A stretch of DNA of 32,813 bases from an uncultured Eubacteriales bacterium (GCA_900315255.1 OMYH01000037.1:1-32813), one strand, 5' to 3'; numbered from the stretch's first letter, positions 22,894 through 30,528 are shown. The notes: generated from the sequence alone by a model not told the origin. A program made the numbers and translations.

Positions 22894-23752
22894 TTTCCTT
22901 CGCCGCCTTTACCAGATTTCGTACGCATTTCAGACAAAGCTGTCTGCCGTATACCTTGACCGAGCCGTCTATGATTTGCTGTACGGTCTTTTTCGGACTT
23001 GCCATAATGACCGAATTACAGTCTGTACATCTCGGGAGATTTATTCCCTGCGACAAAAAGTCGTTGAGCTGAGAGCCAAGCTCGGGAGTAATAACTCCGC
23101 TCCAACCGTCAAGGAATGTTGTGTCCTTAGATATTCCTGCGACATGATTTTGATTCAGCTGGAAACAAATGTCGAACTCATATTCGGTAGTATCACGCTG
23201 TACCGGTGCAAGCCCGACTTTTACAGGGACGGTCTTCCCACGCTCGTTAACCTCCATGGCATAAGACATTTTCGCACGCATTGTAACTATAGTGTGACAC
23301 CTTACGGACAGGATTGTGTTTACAAGGCTGTTTTGCACTTTACCCGCTTCGTCCCATGCGGAATAGCTCGTTTTGCCGGGACGTTTCTCAACTTCGGATT
23401 TAAAGTCAAGCACACCGCCTTCGTTGTCCCACGCATGGGAAAAGCTGTCGATGATAACGACACCGTCTTCGCCTACAAGATCAGCGGCTTCTTTGACGTA
23501 CGACATATATCTCTCCGCTGAGTATGGCGGAGTGAGTGCTGCATACAAAAACTCGCCCGTTTTAAGGTCGTCTCGGTTTGCATAAAATCTTGCTCGCTCA
23601 TGTTCTGTGTCTATCAGCGCTATTTTTGACCAGTCTCCCGTAAAGCCGTATGCAAGGTAGAGAGCCGACAGCGTTTTACCGCTGCCCGACGCTCCTATAA
23701 GCGCGATCCTCGCTTTTGATTTTGCCCTTGTTACCTTTTCAAATAATGCCAT
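22868..23752 (-). CDS. Sak4-like RecA-fold ATPase (recombination), 294 aa
   Basis: Walker A GASGSGKT (20-27) and Walker B VVIIDSFSH (98-106) lie in a RecA-core protein of the AAA_24/Sak4 type, which promotes single-strand annealing recombination in phages. A C-terminal zinc ribbon (C242, C245, C273, C276) is an addition to the minimal Sak4 core. It is between Gp157 and the helicase, a usual recombination cluster. GTGAGGTATG precedes the ATG. Confidence 0.85.
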   Translation of the reverse strand: MALFEKVTRAKSKARIALIGASGSGKTLSALYLAYGFTGDWSKIALIDTEHERARFYANRDDLKTGEFLYAALTPPYSAERYMSYVKEAADLVGEDGVVIIDSFSHAWDNEGGVLDFKSEVEKRPGKTSYSAWDEAGKVQNSLVNTILSVRCHTIVTMRAKMSYAMEVNERGKTVPVKVGLAPVQRDTTEYEFDICFQLNQNHVAGISKDTTFLDGWSGVITPELGSQLNDFLSQGINLPRCTDCNSVIMASPKKTVQQIIDGSVKVYGRQLCLKCVRNLVKAAKENEAPTVSE

Positions 23753-23762
23753 TTTTCATACC

Positions 23763-24362
23763 TCACTTTATATCAATCTTCGTTTTCCGCTCGAGGTGTA
23801 CGAACGGCAGATCAACGCTTCTTTGAAGCAAACCCTTGACTTTTGTCTTTCTGACGGTAGGCTGTTCGTACTTTAAAAGATCGTTGTAGCCGTTAGCTTC
23901 TGCCCACTCGATAAAAGACTTTTCGTTGTCTATGACTGTGCTTTCGGGGTTCTTTTTTACCCTGATGACCGCCTGCGGCTTGTCTATCTTATCTCTGCCT
24001 ATCGCCTGCATGCTTGTCAGGAGATACTGCTCCAGACGTTCGGCGGCTCTCTCTTTCTGCGTCTGCCGCTTGGCAAGGCGGAGCTTCTCGGCTTTAAGCT
24101 GCTCGGCTTCGGCTCTCATGCTCTTGACAGCAATAGCAACGTTGACCGCTTTATCCTCAAAAGCCTCTTCGATACCATCTAGAGTGTCAAACCATGCCGT
24201 AAGCATAGCCTCTTTGAGCGCTGCAACATCGCCAATGATGTTGCCCTCGCTGTCTATAGGGTTGCCGTTCTCGTCAGTGTCGGGGTCAAAGTTGTCTATC
24301 TCATCAAACTTGTCAAACAGCTCGATAAAGTCGCCTGTCAGGCTGTATAGCGTTTCGCTCAT
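23763..24362 (-). CDS. Siphovirus Gp157 family protein, 199 aa
   Basis: An acidic N-terminus ('FDPDTDENGNPIDSEGNI') is followed by a coiled coil ('KSMRAEAEQLKAEKLRLAKRQTQKERAAERLEQYL') and 'FIEWAEANGYNDLLKYEQPTVRKTKVKGLL', the Gp157 signature. Gp157 has been linked to phage resistance in Streptococcus thermophilus and is regularly next to Sak/ATPase genes. The exact activity is unknown. AAAGGAGG precedes the ATG. Confidence 0.88.
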   Translation of the reverse strand: MSETLYSLTGDFIELFDKFDEIDNFDPDTDENGNPIDSEGNIIGDVAALKEAMLTAWFDTLDGIEEAFEDKAVNVAIAVKSMRAEAEQLKAEKLRLAKRQTQKERAAERLEQYLLTSMQAIGRDKIDKPQAVIRVKKNPESTVIDNEKSFIEWAEANGYNDLLKYEQPTVRKTKVKGLLQRSVDLPFVHLERKTKIDIK

Positions 24363-24364
24363 TG

Positions 24365-25321
24365 TTAATCCTCCTTTAATGCTGCTGCCGATGAAGCGAG
24401 CAGCTCTCCTGCTTTGTCTATGTATATACGCTTGTCATGCGAGTTTGCAAAGCTCACAAGCCGCTTGACTGCGTCGTGCGCCATTACAAGCAAAATCTTA
24501 AACTCCTGCTTTTCCTTATCAGGTTCTTTGCTCTGCTCCTGTGCTGTCTTTAACTTCTCCTCGTACTCCCTGCGGATCGCTTCGATCTCTGCGGCTTTGT
24601 CGGCTTCGAGCTTTCGGCGGTCTTCGATGTACATCCTGTCCATCTCTTCATTGCGTTTTACGTTCTCACGCTCGAGGGAAAGAATCACTTCATTGAGCCT
24701 GCGGTCGTTCTCGGCAGAATGGTCTACCACTGCGACCTCTGTTGGGCGATTTCGCAGTTCTTTGTTCTCCTGTTCCAGGCGAATAATCTCTTGCTCTTTG
24801 CTTTGCAGCTTTTCTACAGTCTTGTTCGCCCTGTCCCTTTCGCCCTTCAGCTCTTTGACCTCTTCTTCGAGTGATGTCAGACCGGCTACAGCTTTATCTT
24901 TTGCCGCTCCGAGGTCTTTGTTCCAGCTTTTCAGCTTGTCTATCTCTGCTTTAAGCTCCTTGACTGTGGTGCTTTCAAGGTCAACTTTTTCGGAAATTTC
25001 CTGCTGTTCGGATTCGCTGATTGTGGATAAAAGATAGAGTTTTTTCATCCCAATTTGTGACCCCGGGGTCACATTTTCAAGCCTTACATTCTCTGCAACA
25101 GAAATATATCTATACGCATTTCTTCTCGAAAATCCCACCTCATTCTCGCAGTAATCCTCAAAATTACTGTACCCAAGTTCCCTGTACAGCTTGCCGTCCC
25201 TCATCTGCTTCAAGCCTGTACACATCTCCCACAGGCTCTGCTGTGCCAGGGACGCATTTGCCATGATTTTGTTATGCAGCTTTACTGCCTGCTCATGCTG
25301 ACTTAATGTTATTTCGTTCAT
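24365..25321 (-). CDS. DUF3102-like coiled-coil protein, 318 aa
   Basis: Residues 1-~100 resemble DUF3102 ('LWEMCTGLKQMRDGKLYRELGYSNFEDYCENEVGFSRRNAYRYIS'), a putative DNA-binding module. Residues ~120-270 are a long coiled coil of Lys/Glu heptads, and the last 50 are helical. The 'NVTPGS' segment is encoded by an 18-bp perfect palindrome at 25056-25073. A role in replication or ParB-like organisation is conceivable, but not shown. GGAGGAATTAAAGC precedes the ATG. Confidence 0.75.
   Translation of the reverse strand: MNEITLSQHEQAVKLHNKIMANASLAQQSLWEMCTGLKQMRDGKLYRELGYSNFEDYCENEVGFSRRNAYRYISVAENVRLENVTPGSQIGMKKLYLLSTISESEQQEISEKVDLESTTVKELKAEIDKLKSWNKDLGAAKDKAVAGLTSLEEEVKELKGERDRANKTVEKLQSKEQEIIRLEQENKELRNRPTEVAVVDHSAENDRRLNEVILSLERENVKRNEEMDRMYIEDRRKLEADKAAEIEAIRREYEEKLKTAQEQSKEPDKEKQEFKILLVMAHDAVKRLVSFANSHDKRIYIDKAGELLASSAAALKED
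25056..25073. repeat. 18-bp perfect palindrome within the DUF3102-like gene
   Basis: TGTGACCCCGGGGTCACA reads identically on both strands. It encodes part of the linker after the DUF3102-like domain, a place with little coding constraint. It could be a protein binding site, perhaps for the protein it lies in. No second copy was noticed in the window. Confidence 0.6.
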
Positions 25322-26594
25322 GCTTTAATTCCTCCAGATAGCTTTGATATTCCTGCTCGAAAGCCTTGATCTCATCGGGCTTTGCGATAGTCCTGTTGTT
25401 TTTATAGCCGTAGCACTGCACGATTTTGAAGTTGTTAGATACTTCGATCGTGTAGTACGGCTTTAGCGGTTCTGATTTCTTGCGAATAAAGAAAATATTC
25501 GTCTCACCCTGTGAGTGCCGTGCTGCATATCCGCCCACGCAGTGACACAGCGCTTTTCCCTCTTCGATGATCTCCTCGTAGCACTGTGGCTGACGAAGGA
25601 TCAGATCGCCCGACTCGTACTCGAAAACTTTTCGAGCTTCGATCCGCTTTGCGAATTCCTGCTTATCCTTCTCGCACTCTTGATACTTGATGATCTGAGA
25701 AAACCGCTCATGAGCTGTCAGAAGATCGTGCGGAAGACCGATCGCCGTGTCGTGTATATCGTAGCCGAGCTTTCGGCATTGGTCGATATAATCACGGTAG
25801 ATCACGTCGGATAGACCGTGATCGTTCAGATAGCGGAACATCCTCATGACCGTCGTACCCGCTGCCCGAGAAAAAGTGATAAGGTCGTACGCATAGTATA
25901 TAGAATCTGCGATTTCAAATCGTTCCTCCGGCTTTAGCTCAGGCAGCTGATCTTTGAACACGCGATATCTCGTGTACAGATTTTCATGTCCCTGCAAAAG
26001 CTTAAACTCCGTTCGTGTCAGCTGTAACATTTTTAGAAGGTCGTTGCTTTTGAGATTGACGCCTGCAAACACCTCGACGCTCCTAAGATCGTCATAGCAG
26101 CTATAAGAGAGTGATATCAAATCTTTATATCCGCTTTCTATAAGATACTCTATATTCGGGTGCTTACAGTACAGCCGCAGGTATGATATCGCTCCCGCAC
26201 TCGATGCTGTCCACTCGAACAAACGGCTGTATCGCATATCGGAGCGGTTTATCGAATCGGCATTTAAAATGGTGTAGCTTTTATCCGTGTAGTACGGCGC
26301 GCTGTAAAAAGCAGGCTCGCGAAAAGCCATACTGTGCCAACCTTTGTCCTTGCTCCATCCGTATCTTGCAAAGCCGTCTTTTGCAAAGACGTACCGCTGC
26401 GACTCGGTTATATCACAACTGCGGGAATATTTGTGGTAACACCTTACAAAAAGCTCATGCCCATTTGTGAGAAAAACGCAGAAGTTCATCGACCGGGCTT
26501 TCCCGAAAATGTCTCCGTGTTTCATGTTCTCGAGGATTTCTGACGGCACGTCCGGGAACTGTCCGAGAAGTTCTTTTTTTCGTATCGTTTTCAT
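25293..26594 (-). CDS. pcfJ: PcfJ-family protein, 433 aa
   Basis: The C-terminal third carries the PcfJ pattern: 'EEIIEEGKALCHCVGGYAARHSQGETNIFFIRKK' and 'PYYTIEVSNNFKIVQCYGYKN'. PcfJ is known from conjugative plasmid pCF10 and from many Firmicutes phages; its role is not settled. The N-terminal two-thirds are not recognised. The ATG at 26594 is used; a TTG 18 bp upstream is less likely. There is no strong binding site, so it is probably coupled to the PcfK-like gene that ends 8 bp before. Confidence 0.85.
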   Translation of the reverse strand: MKTIRKKELLGQFPDVPSEILENMKHGDIFGKARSMNFCVFLTNGHELFVRCYHKYSRSCDITESQRYVFAKDGFARYGWSKDKGWHSMAFREPAFYSAPYYTDKSYTILNADSINRSDMRYSRLFEWTASSAGAISYLRLYCKHPNIEYLIESGYKDLISLSYSCYDDLRSVEVFAGVNLKSNDLLKMLQLTRTEFKLLQGHENLYTRYRVFKDQLPELKPEERFEIADSIYYAYDLITFSRAAGTTVMRMFRYLNDHGLSDVIYRDYIDQCRKLGYDIHDTAIGLPHDLLTAHERFSQIIKYQECEKDKQEFAKRIEARKVFEYESGDLILRQPQCYEEIIEEGKALCHCVGGYAARHSQGETNIFFIRKKSEPLKPYYTIEVSNNFKIVQCYGYKNNRTIAKPDEIKAFEQEYQSYLEELKHERNNIKSA

Positions 26595-26601
26595 GGGGGC
26601 G

Positions 26602-27051
26602 TCACCAGTCAAGCAGGCTGTCGAGTGACAGCGAAATGTCGGTTTTTACAGGCTTCGGCGACTCTTGCTCAGGCTCTTTAAGCTCATACTCACTCATACG
26701 GATCATCATCTGATACTCGACCACGGCACCGGGAAACCAGAACTGCACCGCCTTTGTGTACAGATCGAAATCGGAGATCGACGAGCCGAGGCCCTTACAG
26801 ATCGCCGTCAAGCAATCGTCATAAGTCTTATCACTCTCGACTATCGCACGGGCGAATTCTTCCGACTGGCCGCAGAACTCCCGAAGCGCGTTCGCTACGG
26901 CGGGATTCACAGCTTTTTCATACCGCCCGAGTTTTTTCTCGTCGGAGGTCTTGATTTTCTCCTGCGCCTGTCGTATAATAAAAGAAGAGATGTTTTCTTT
27001 GTCCGCTGACGGTATAGCAGTACCGCCGGCGGATTTTTTTGTGTTGCTCAT
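26602..27051 (-). CDS. PcfK-like protein, 149 aa
   Basis: The helical core 'RYEKAVNPAVANALREFCGQSEEFARAIVESDKTYDDCLTAICKG' and the 'SDFDLYTKAVQFWFPGAVVEYQM' segment match PcfK-like proteins. PcfK and PcfJ genes travel as a pair, as here. The protein ends in an acidic, Ser-rich tail. GAGGAGG precedes the ATG. Confidence 0.85.
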   Translation of the reverse strand: MSNTKKSAGGTAIPSADKENISSFIIRQAQEKIKTSDEKKLGRYEKAVNPAVANALREFCGQSEEFARAIVESDKTYDDCLTAICKGLGSSISDFDLYTKAVQFWFPGAVVEYQMMIRMSEYELKEPEQESPKPVKTDISLSLDSLLDW

Positions 27052-27257
27052 GTAAAATCCTCCTCTTTATACTTCTCTTTGTAAAGAATTCGTGCTTCTT
27101 CCTTGATCGCCTTGACCGCCCTGATCAGATCATCGTAATTGTTAAAATCAGCTCTCAGCTCCATGCGGTTTTTTGGTGTTCTCATATGTACAAAGCCGTT
27201 CGGCTCGTCCTCTTCCGCCAACACCCAACGGTTGACAAGTCTTGTAAATGCGTTCAT
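27048..27257 (-). CDS. Small protein of unknown function, 69 aa
   Basis: A helical, charged protein beginning MNAFTRLVNRWVLAEEDEPN. It overlaps the PcfK-like gene as ATGA and follows the 170-residue gene by 3 bp. The initiation region (GGAGAGGAAGAATAAGC before ATGAAC) is nearly identical to that of the next gene upstream. No family recognised. Confidence 0.65.
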   Translation of the reverse strand: MNAFTRLVNRWVLAEEDEPNGFVHMRTPKNRMELRADFNNYDDLIRAVKAIKEEARILYKEKYKEEDFT

Positions 27258-27260
27258 TGC

Positions 27261-27773
27261 TTATTCTTCCTCTCCCTTATACTTATCTTTAACCTTGTAC
27301 CCAAAAGGCACATTACCGCTTACGATATTCTCCCAATGTTCTTTTATTTCTTCCGCAGCAAAAGAACCTTCTTCGTTTAAACACTCTTTCGCACGTTCCT
27401 GTAAACTTTCCCAAACAGAAACAGATAACACTTTTTCAAAACGTTCTTTGTACTGAGGGTATAACATTTCATCATAATCTATGAGTTTCAGCCCTGTTTT
27501 GTTGCTCCTGAAACCCCACTGCTTTACAAAGTCCCACATAACGAAGTTCGCTTGAAAACCTGTTATACCGCCATTAGGAGAATCATTAGCCGCCCACGCA
27601 GACGCCAATGCACAGGCGGCGACAGCATGACAAATTGTGCCATAATCATGCATGTAATCATTCATAACATAATTTATGAAACCGGGTAATGTCTCAAGAG
27701 TTTGTTTTCTTGCAAGTTCAAACCATTCTTTTTCAAGATGCATTTCCTCTGTAATAGGGGTTTTGTTGTTCAT
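27261..27773 (-). CDS. Phage protein of unknown function, 170 aa
   Basis: It contains 'GTICHAVAACALASAWAANDSPNGGITGFQANFVMWDFVKQWGF'. I recall similar sequences as hypothetical proteins near PcfJ/PcfK in Firmicutes phages. It looks helical and soluble; no catalytic motif is evident. The ATG at 27773 overlaps the stop of the small zinc-ribbon ORF as ATGA. Confidence 0.75.
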   Translation of the reverse strand: MNNKTPITEEMHLEKEWFELARKQTLETLPGFINYVMNDYMHDYGTICHAVAACALASAWAANDSPNGGITGFQANFVMWDFVKQWGFRSNKTGLKLIDYDEMLYPQYKERFEKVLSVSVWESLQERAKECLNEEGSFAAEEIKEHWENIVSGNVPFGYKVKDKYKGEEE

Positions 27774-27913
27774 CGCTTATTCTTCCTCTCCTTGTATTCA
27801 CACTTCGGGCAGATGTACTGCCTGATTTTTTTGTATTTGCCGCTGACGTTCCATTCAAGTCCGCACTTCTTGCACAGGCGGTAGCAGGACCGAGCAGTTA
27901 AAGCTGCTCGCAA
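27770..27913 (-). CDS. Small zinc-ribbon protein with a TTG start, 47 aa
   Basis: The frame encodes 'YRLCKKCGLEWNVSGKYKKIRQYICPKC', a two-CxxC zinc ribbon. Its TGA overlaps the ATG of the following gene, which supports a real coding frame. No ATG is available; TTG at 27913 lies 10 nt after GGGGGAG. It overlaps the 3' end of the HTH gene by 59 bp in another frame. Short phage zinc ribbons of this kind are common, and their function is unknown. Confidence 0.5.
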   Translation of the reverse strand: MRAALTARSCYRLCKKCGLEWNVSGKYKKIRQYICPKCEYKERKNKR

Positions 27914-28100
27914 GCTTTAACAACTCCCCCAACTTAAAGGATGCAGGGTTGTTTTTGCGATTTGAGTATGTCGCATCTGACACTCCCATGACAGCAGCGA
28001 CTCTTTGTTCGCTGTATCCATAGTAGGTCTTAAAAAAGTTGATGTTTGCCAAAAGGTTTGCCATTGCTCGTTCTTTTGGGCTTTTCTTCAGTCTTGGCAT
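27855..28100 (-). CDS. HTH-type regulator, 81 aa
   Basis: A helix-turn-helix of the Cro/C1 or DUF739-like type is visible: 'YYGYSEQRVAAVMGVSDATYSNRKNNPASFKLGELLKLAS'. GAGGAGGAATAGTA precedes the ATG. As an early-operon gene close to the switch it may be a second Cro-like or middle regulator. The C-terminus overlaps the zinc-ribbon ORF. Confidence 0.8.
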   Translation of the reverse strand: MPRLKKSPKERAMANLLANINFFKTYYGYSEQRVAAVMGVSDATYSNRKNNPASFKLGELLKLASSFNCSVLLPPVQEVRT

Positions 28101-28126
28101 TACTATTCCTCCTCATTGTAATCTTG

Positions 28127-28276
28127 CTATTCTTCGACAGTATCATAAGTGGCTTGAGAAAGAACTTCCTTAAAAGCATCTTTCATCTCTTCCAGTGGAT
28201 TAACCGATTGCCGGCTTTGTAGTTGCGTTACAAGGTCGGCAATTTCTTTTGGATTGCCATTGATAATAATCTCCAT
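28127..28276 (-). CDS. Small phage protein, 49 aa
   Basis: A frame from ATG 28276 to TAG 28127 encodes MEIIINGNPKEIADLVTQLQ followed by an acidic helix ending TYDTVEE. GGTGGTGAG lies upstream. The 'IxINGxPKEIADLVxxLQ' opening resembles short early phage proteins near Cro genes. No function is known to me. Operon position and ribosome binding site support it. Confidence 0.65.
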   Translation of the reverse strand: MEIIINGNPKEIADLVTQLQSRQSVNPLEEMKDAFKEVLSQATYDTVEE

Positions 28277-28303
28277 AATTCTCACCACCTTTCATTTTCT
28301 CGC

Positions 28304-28510
28304 TTAGTCGTGGGTGGGCGAATTAGTTATAAAGTAACCGTACGGAAGCTTTAATGCATCACATATTCTTATATACTCATCAGCGGTAAGTTTTCTTTTC
28401 CCGTTTAAAGCTAAATTCAATGCATTTGTTGTAATTCCCGTACGCTCAGCGACAAAAGTCTGAGTAATTCCGTTCGCTTGCAGGTACTCATTAATTGATT
28501 TCTGTAACAT
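28304..28510 (-). CDS. Cro-like HTH regulator, 68 aa
   Basis: A single HTH domain: 'GITQTFVAERTGITTNALNLALNGKRKLTADEYIRICDALKLPYGYF'. It is divergent from the repressor and is the first gene after the early promoter, so by lambda logic it is the Cro-like lytic regulator. The start is ATG 28510 (GGTAGTGAT upstream); an ATG at 28531 would add 7 residues and lies next to operator 1. Confidence 0.85.
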   Translation of the reverse strand: MLQKSINEYLQANGITQTFVAERTGITTNALNLALNGKRKLTADEYIRICDALKLPYGYFITNSPTHD

Positions 28511-28534
28511 TAAAATATCACTACCTTTCATGAT

Positions 28535-28549
28535 TCAAATTTAATTTGA
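28535..28549. promoter_or_regulatory. Operator 1 of the lysis/lysogeny switch
   Basis: TCAAATTTAATTTGA is a perfect 15-bp palindrome centred at 28542. It lies just downstream of the early promoter, in the leader of the Cro-like gene. Likely bound by the S24 repressor and/or the Cro-like protein. Confidence 0.7.
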
Positions 28550-28559
28550 GTACATCTCT

Positions 28560-28587
28560 ATTATATCAAATTAAATTTGTTTGTCAA
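28560..28587 (-). promoter_or_regulatory. Early (lytic) promoter
   Basis: Minus strand: TTGACA (28587-28582), a 16-nt spacer, TATAAT (28565-28560), a full sigma-A consensus. It drives the Cro-like gene and the early operon. Operator 2 fills its spacer, so a bound repressor would block RNA polymerase. Confidence 0.85.
28566..28580. promoter_or_regulatory. Operator 2 of the switch
   Basis: TCAAATTAAATTTGT, centred at 28573, is one base away from a perfect palindrome. It lies wholly within the spacer of the early promoter, 31 bp from operator 1. Confidence 0.7.
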
Positions 28588-28595
28588 TAGAAAAT

Positions 28596-28610
28596 TCAAA
28601 TTATTTTTGA
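28596..28610. promoter_or_regulatory. Operator 3 of the switch
   Basis: TCAAATTATTTTTGA, centred at 28603, keeps the TCAAA/TTTGA outer halves. It is 30 bp from operator 2 and between the two promoters, so it may govern repressor autoregulation. Confidence 0.6.
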
Positions 28611-28628
28611 ATTATTTTTAAAAAGTGT

Positions 28629-28657
28629 TTGACTTTTTCAAATGTGGCTTGTATAAT
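28629..28657 (+). promoter_or_regulatory. Repressor (lysogeny) promoter
   Basis: TTGACT (28629-28634), a 17-nt spacer, TATAAT (28652-28657). Close to sigma-A consensus, 26 bp before the repressor start codon. A half operator (TCAAAT at 28638) lies in the spacer. Confidence 0.85.
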
Positions 28658-28682
28658 GAATATATAGAAACGGGGTGAATAT

Positions 28683-29414
28683 ATGGACTATATAGCATTA
28701 GGCAAGACATTACAAGAAGCAAGAATAGCTTTGGGTTTAAAGCAAAGTGACATTGCTAATCAATTAGGCTGCACATCGGCTAATATCAGCAGTTGGGAAC
28801 GCGGGAAAAGTAAAATCGATATTGATTCGTTTGCTGAACTGTGTAAAATATATCATATTGATTTTAGTAAAACTCTTGAACGTCTAAATCCGATACAGAA
28901 CAGCTCTATTGAGCAATTAGATTTTTATGAACAGGAACACATAAACAAATACCGCTCACTTGATGAATACGGCAAGAAAGCGGTGGACGGATTATTAAAT
29001 ACCGAATACGAGAGATGTACAACTCCCACAACTGAACAGAGTATAATCCATCTCCCAAAATCTATCTTTAAACCCTCAGCAGGCTCGGGCAACTGGCTTG
29101 ACGAACAGCAGCTTGAATCTGTGTCGGTGCTTGATACACCGCAAGCAAGAAAAGCGAACCTGATATTAGAGGTTGACGGAGACAGTATGTCGCCGATGTA
29201 CGAAAGTGGCGATAATGTTTTGGTAAACACAAAGGCGAATGTGGCTGTCGGCGATATAGGCATTTTTATTGTTGACGGCAGCGGATATATAAAAAAACTC
29301 GGCACCGACAGACTTATATCTGTCAATCCCGAGTATGATGATATTTTCCCCACAGAGTACAGTGACTTTCGATGTGTCGGTAAGGTTTTAGGCAAAGCCG
29401 AGATTTTGGAATGA
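28683..29414 (+). CDS. CI/LexA-like repressor, HTH plus S24 peptidase, 243 aa
   Basis: It holds the prophage in lysogeny and is inactivated by RecA-stimulated self-cleavage. Residues 5-58 are an XRE HTH ('LKQSDIANQLGCTSANISSWERGKSKIDI'). The S24 domain has the cleavage site A133-G134 in 'KPSAGSGNW', the nucleophile S168 in 'VDGDSMSP' and the general base K204 in 'GYIKKLG'. All catalytic parts are intact, so induction by DNA damage is expected. GGGGTGAATAT precedes the ATG. Confidence 0.93.
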   Translation: MDYIALGKTLQEARIALGLKQSDIANQLGCTSANISSWERGKSKIDIDSFAELCKIYHIDFSKTLERLNPIQNSSIEQLDFYEQEHINKYRSLDEYGKKAVDGLLNTEYERCTTPTTEQSIIHLPKSIFKPSAGSGNWLDEQQLESVSVLDTPQARKANLILEVDGDSMSPMYESGDNVLVNTKANVAVGDIGIFIVDGSGYIKKLGTDRLISVNPEYDDIFPTEYSDFRCVGKVLGKAEILE

Positions 29415-29425
29415 GGTGATAACGT

Positions 29426-29578
29426 ATGAACGATTATGAAATTGTTAAGCTCATTGAAAGTGAAATAGAACCATCTTATTTGTCCGGTGCAACCCTTGTG
29501 TTAAAAGAAAACAATGCCGAAAACTCTATCTATAATAGTGTTATAATCAGAAGCCCATCGACTTTATATCGCATATGA
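29426..29578 (+). CDS. Short protein after the repressor, 50 aa (possibly truncated)
   Basis: ATG at 29426, with GAGGTGATAACGT upstream, starts a 50-codon frame (MNDYEIVKLIESEIEPSYLS...). It ends shortly before a terminator-like hairpin. Beyond the stop, another frame reads 'AYEMLEEKKN', so the C-terminus could have been changed by a frameshift. No family recognised. Confidence 0.5.
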   Translation: MNDYEIVKLIESEIEPSYLSGATLVLKENNAENSIYNSVIIRSPSTLYRI

Positions 29579-29599
29579 AATGCTTGAAGAAAAAAAAAA

Positions 29600-29629
29600 C
29601 GCCCCTACCGACTGCAATCAGTAGGAGCG
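29600..29629 (+). terminator. Probable terminator of the repressor transcript
   Basis: CGCCCCTACCGACTG pairs with CAGTAGGAGCG (3-nt bulge and one mismatch) around a short AT loop. Runs of A lie on both sides; there is no clean T-run on the plus strand, so it may terminate better on the minus strand. It separates the repressor genes from the TAC module. Confidence 0.4.
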
Positions 29630-29712
29630 GCAGAAAAAAACAAATAAAACTTTTGTCATAACCATTGCAAATATTACTTATAAGTTATATAATAAGAATA
29701 AAGGACGTATAT

Positions 29713-30138
29713 ATGAATATAATAAAGTTGACTACAGAACTAAAAAACAAACTATATAGCTACGGCTTCGTTATACATCCCGATTTAGTAAGTGATTTAG
29801 TTGATGTACTCCGTAATTCGGGCAACGAAAAAGCTTTTCTGTCAATGTTTTTCAAAAACCTGGATTTTCTAAAAGAATACGGCATTTATGCACACATTCA
29901 GTCAACAAAACAATTTGAAAAACTGAAAAACAGTTCCAATATATTTTCAATGCATATTCAAAGAAAAGGGTTCAACATAAGAATATTGTATTCTTTTCTT
30001 CCGGATAATACAATTTTACTGCACGGTTTTTACGAAAGGGAGGGAAAAAGAAATACCGACTATTCAAAACCAATTATACTCGCAGAAGAAAGGCTGAAAG
30101 AGTATAATGATTCATTAGGAGGAAGAAGCAATGAATAG
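29713..30138 (+). CDS. RelE/HigB-like toxin of a TAC system, 141 aa
   Basis: The C-terminal half has the RelE-superfamily/Gp49-like pattern: 'NIRILYSF' (88-95), 'ILLHGFYEREGKR' (101-113) and 'ILAEERLKEY' (122-131). Such proteins are ribosome-dependent mRNA interferases. The N-terminal ~50 residues are helical. Toxin first, antitoxin second is the HigBA order. The start is ATG 29713 (AAGGACG upstream); a 16-residue longer frame lacks a binding site. It overlaps the antitoxin gene by 8 bp. Confidence 0.8.
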   Translation: MNIIKLTTELKNKLYSYGFVIHPDLVSDLVDVLRNSGNEKAFLSMFFKNLDFLKEYGIYAHIQSTKQFEKLKNSSNIFSMHIQRKGFNIRILYSFLPDNTILLHGFYEREGKRNTDYSKPIILAEERLKEYNDSLGGRSNE

Positions 30139-30517
30139 ATTAAGTCAAAGTAGTACCATTGATCAATTAGTAAATGTCTTAACCGCCAATCTTAGCGCGG
30201 CAGACATAAAAACAGCAATAGTTACATCGGATATTTCTTTCAGAATCACAAAAGAAAGAATTGACCGACAGATGACGCAAAAAGAGTTCGCCGAGTATAT
30301 GGGAGTTACGCAAGCGATGGTTTCAAAATGGGAAAGCGGTGATTATAATTTCACCATTGGATCACTTTCTAAGATATTTGATAAGCTTAACATGGACTTT
30401 GATATCACAATCAATAAACCATCTGAGAATAATTCAACGTTTTTGAGTTATACACTAGAATCAAATACGGATTATACAGAATCAAATTTGACACAGTTAT
30501 ATTGCTGTGCATCATAA
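30131..30517 (+). CDS. XRE antitoxin with C-terminal extension, 128 aa
   Basis: Residues ~37-92 are an XRE HTH ('RQMTQKEFAEYMGVTQAMVSKWESGDYNFTI'). The ~33-residue C-terminal tail ('NNSTFLSYTLESNTDY...LYCCAS') is hydrophobic and aromatic-rich, unlike ordinary HigA. In known TAC systems such a tail is the chaperone-addiction (ChAD) segment that makes antitoxin folding depend on the SecB-like chaperone. GGAGGAAG within the toxin gene precedes the ATG. Confidence 0.8.
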   Translation: MNRLSQSSTIDQLVNVLTANLSAADIKTAIVTSDISFRITKERIDRQMTQKEFAEYMGVTQAMVSKWESGDYNFTIGSLSKIFDKLNMDFDITINKPSENNSTFLSYTLESNTDYTESNLTQLYCCAS

Positions 30518-30528
30518 AGGAGAATGTC

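Noticed and set aside
24414-25037. 207-codon plus-strand frame
   Set aside because: It is the mirror of the Lys/Glu-rich coiled-coil gene (Ser/Leu-rich antisense text), with no ribosome binding site. The minus-strand gene has domain, binding site and operon context.
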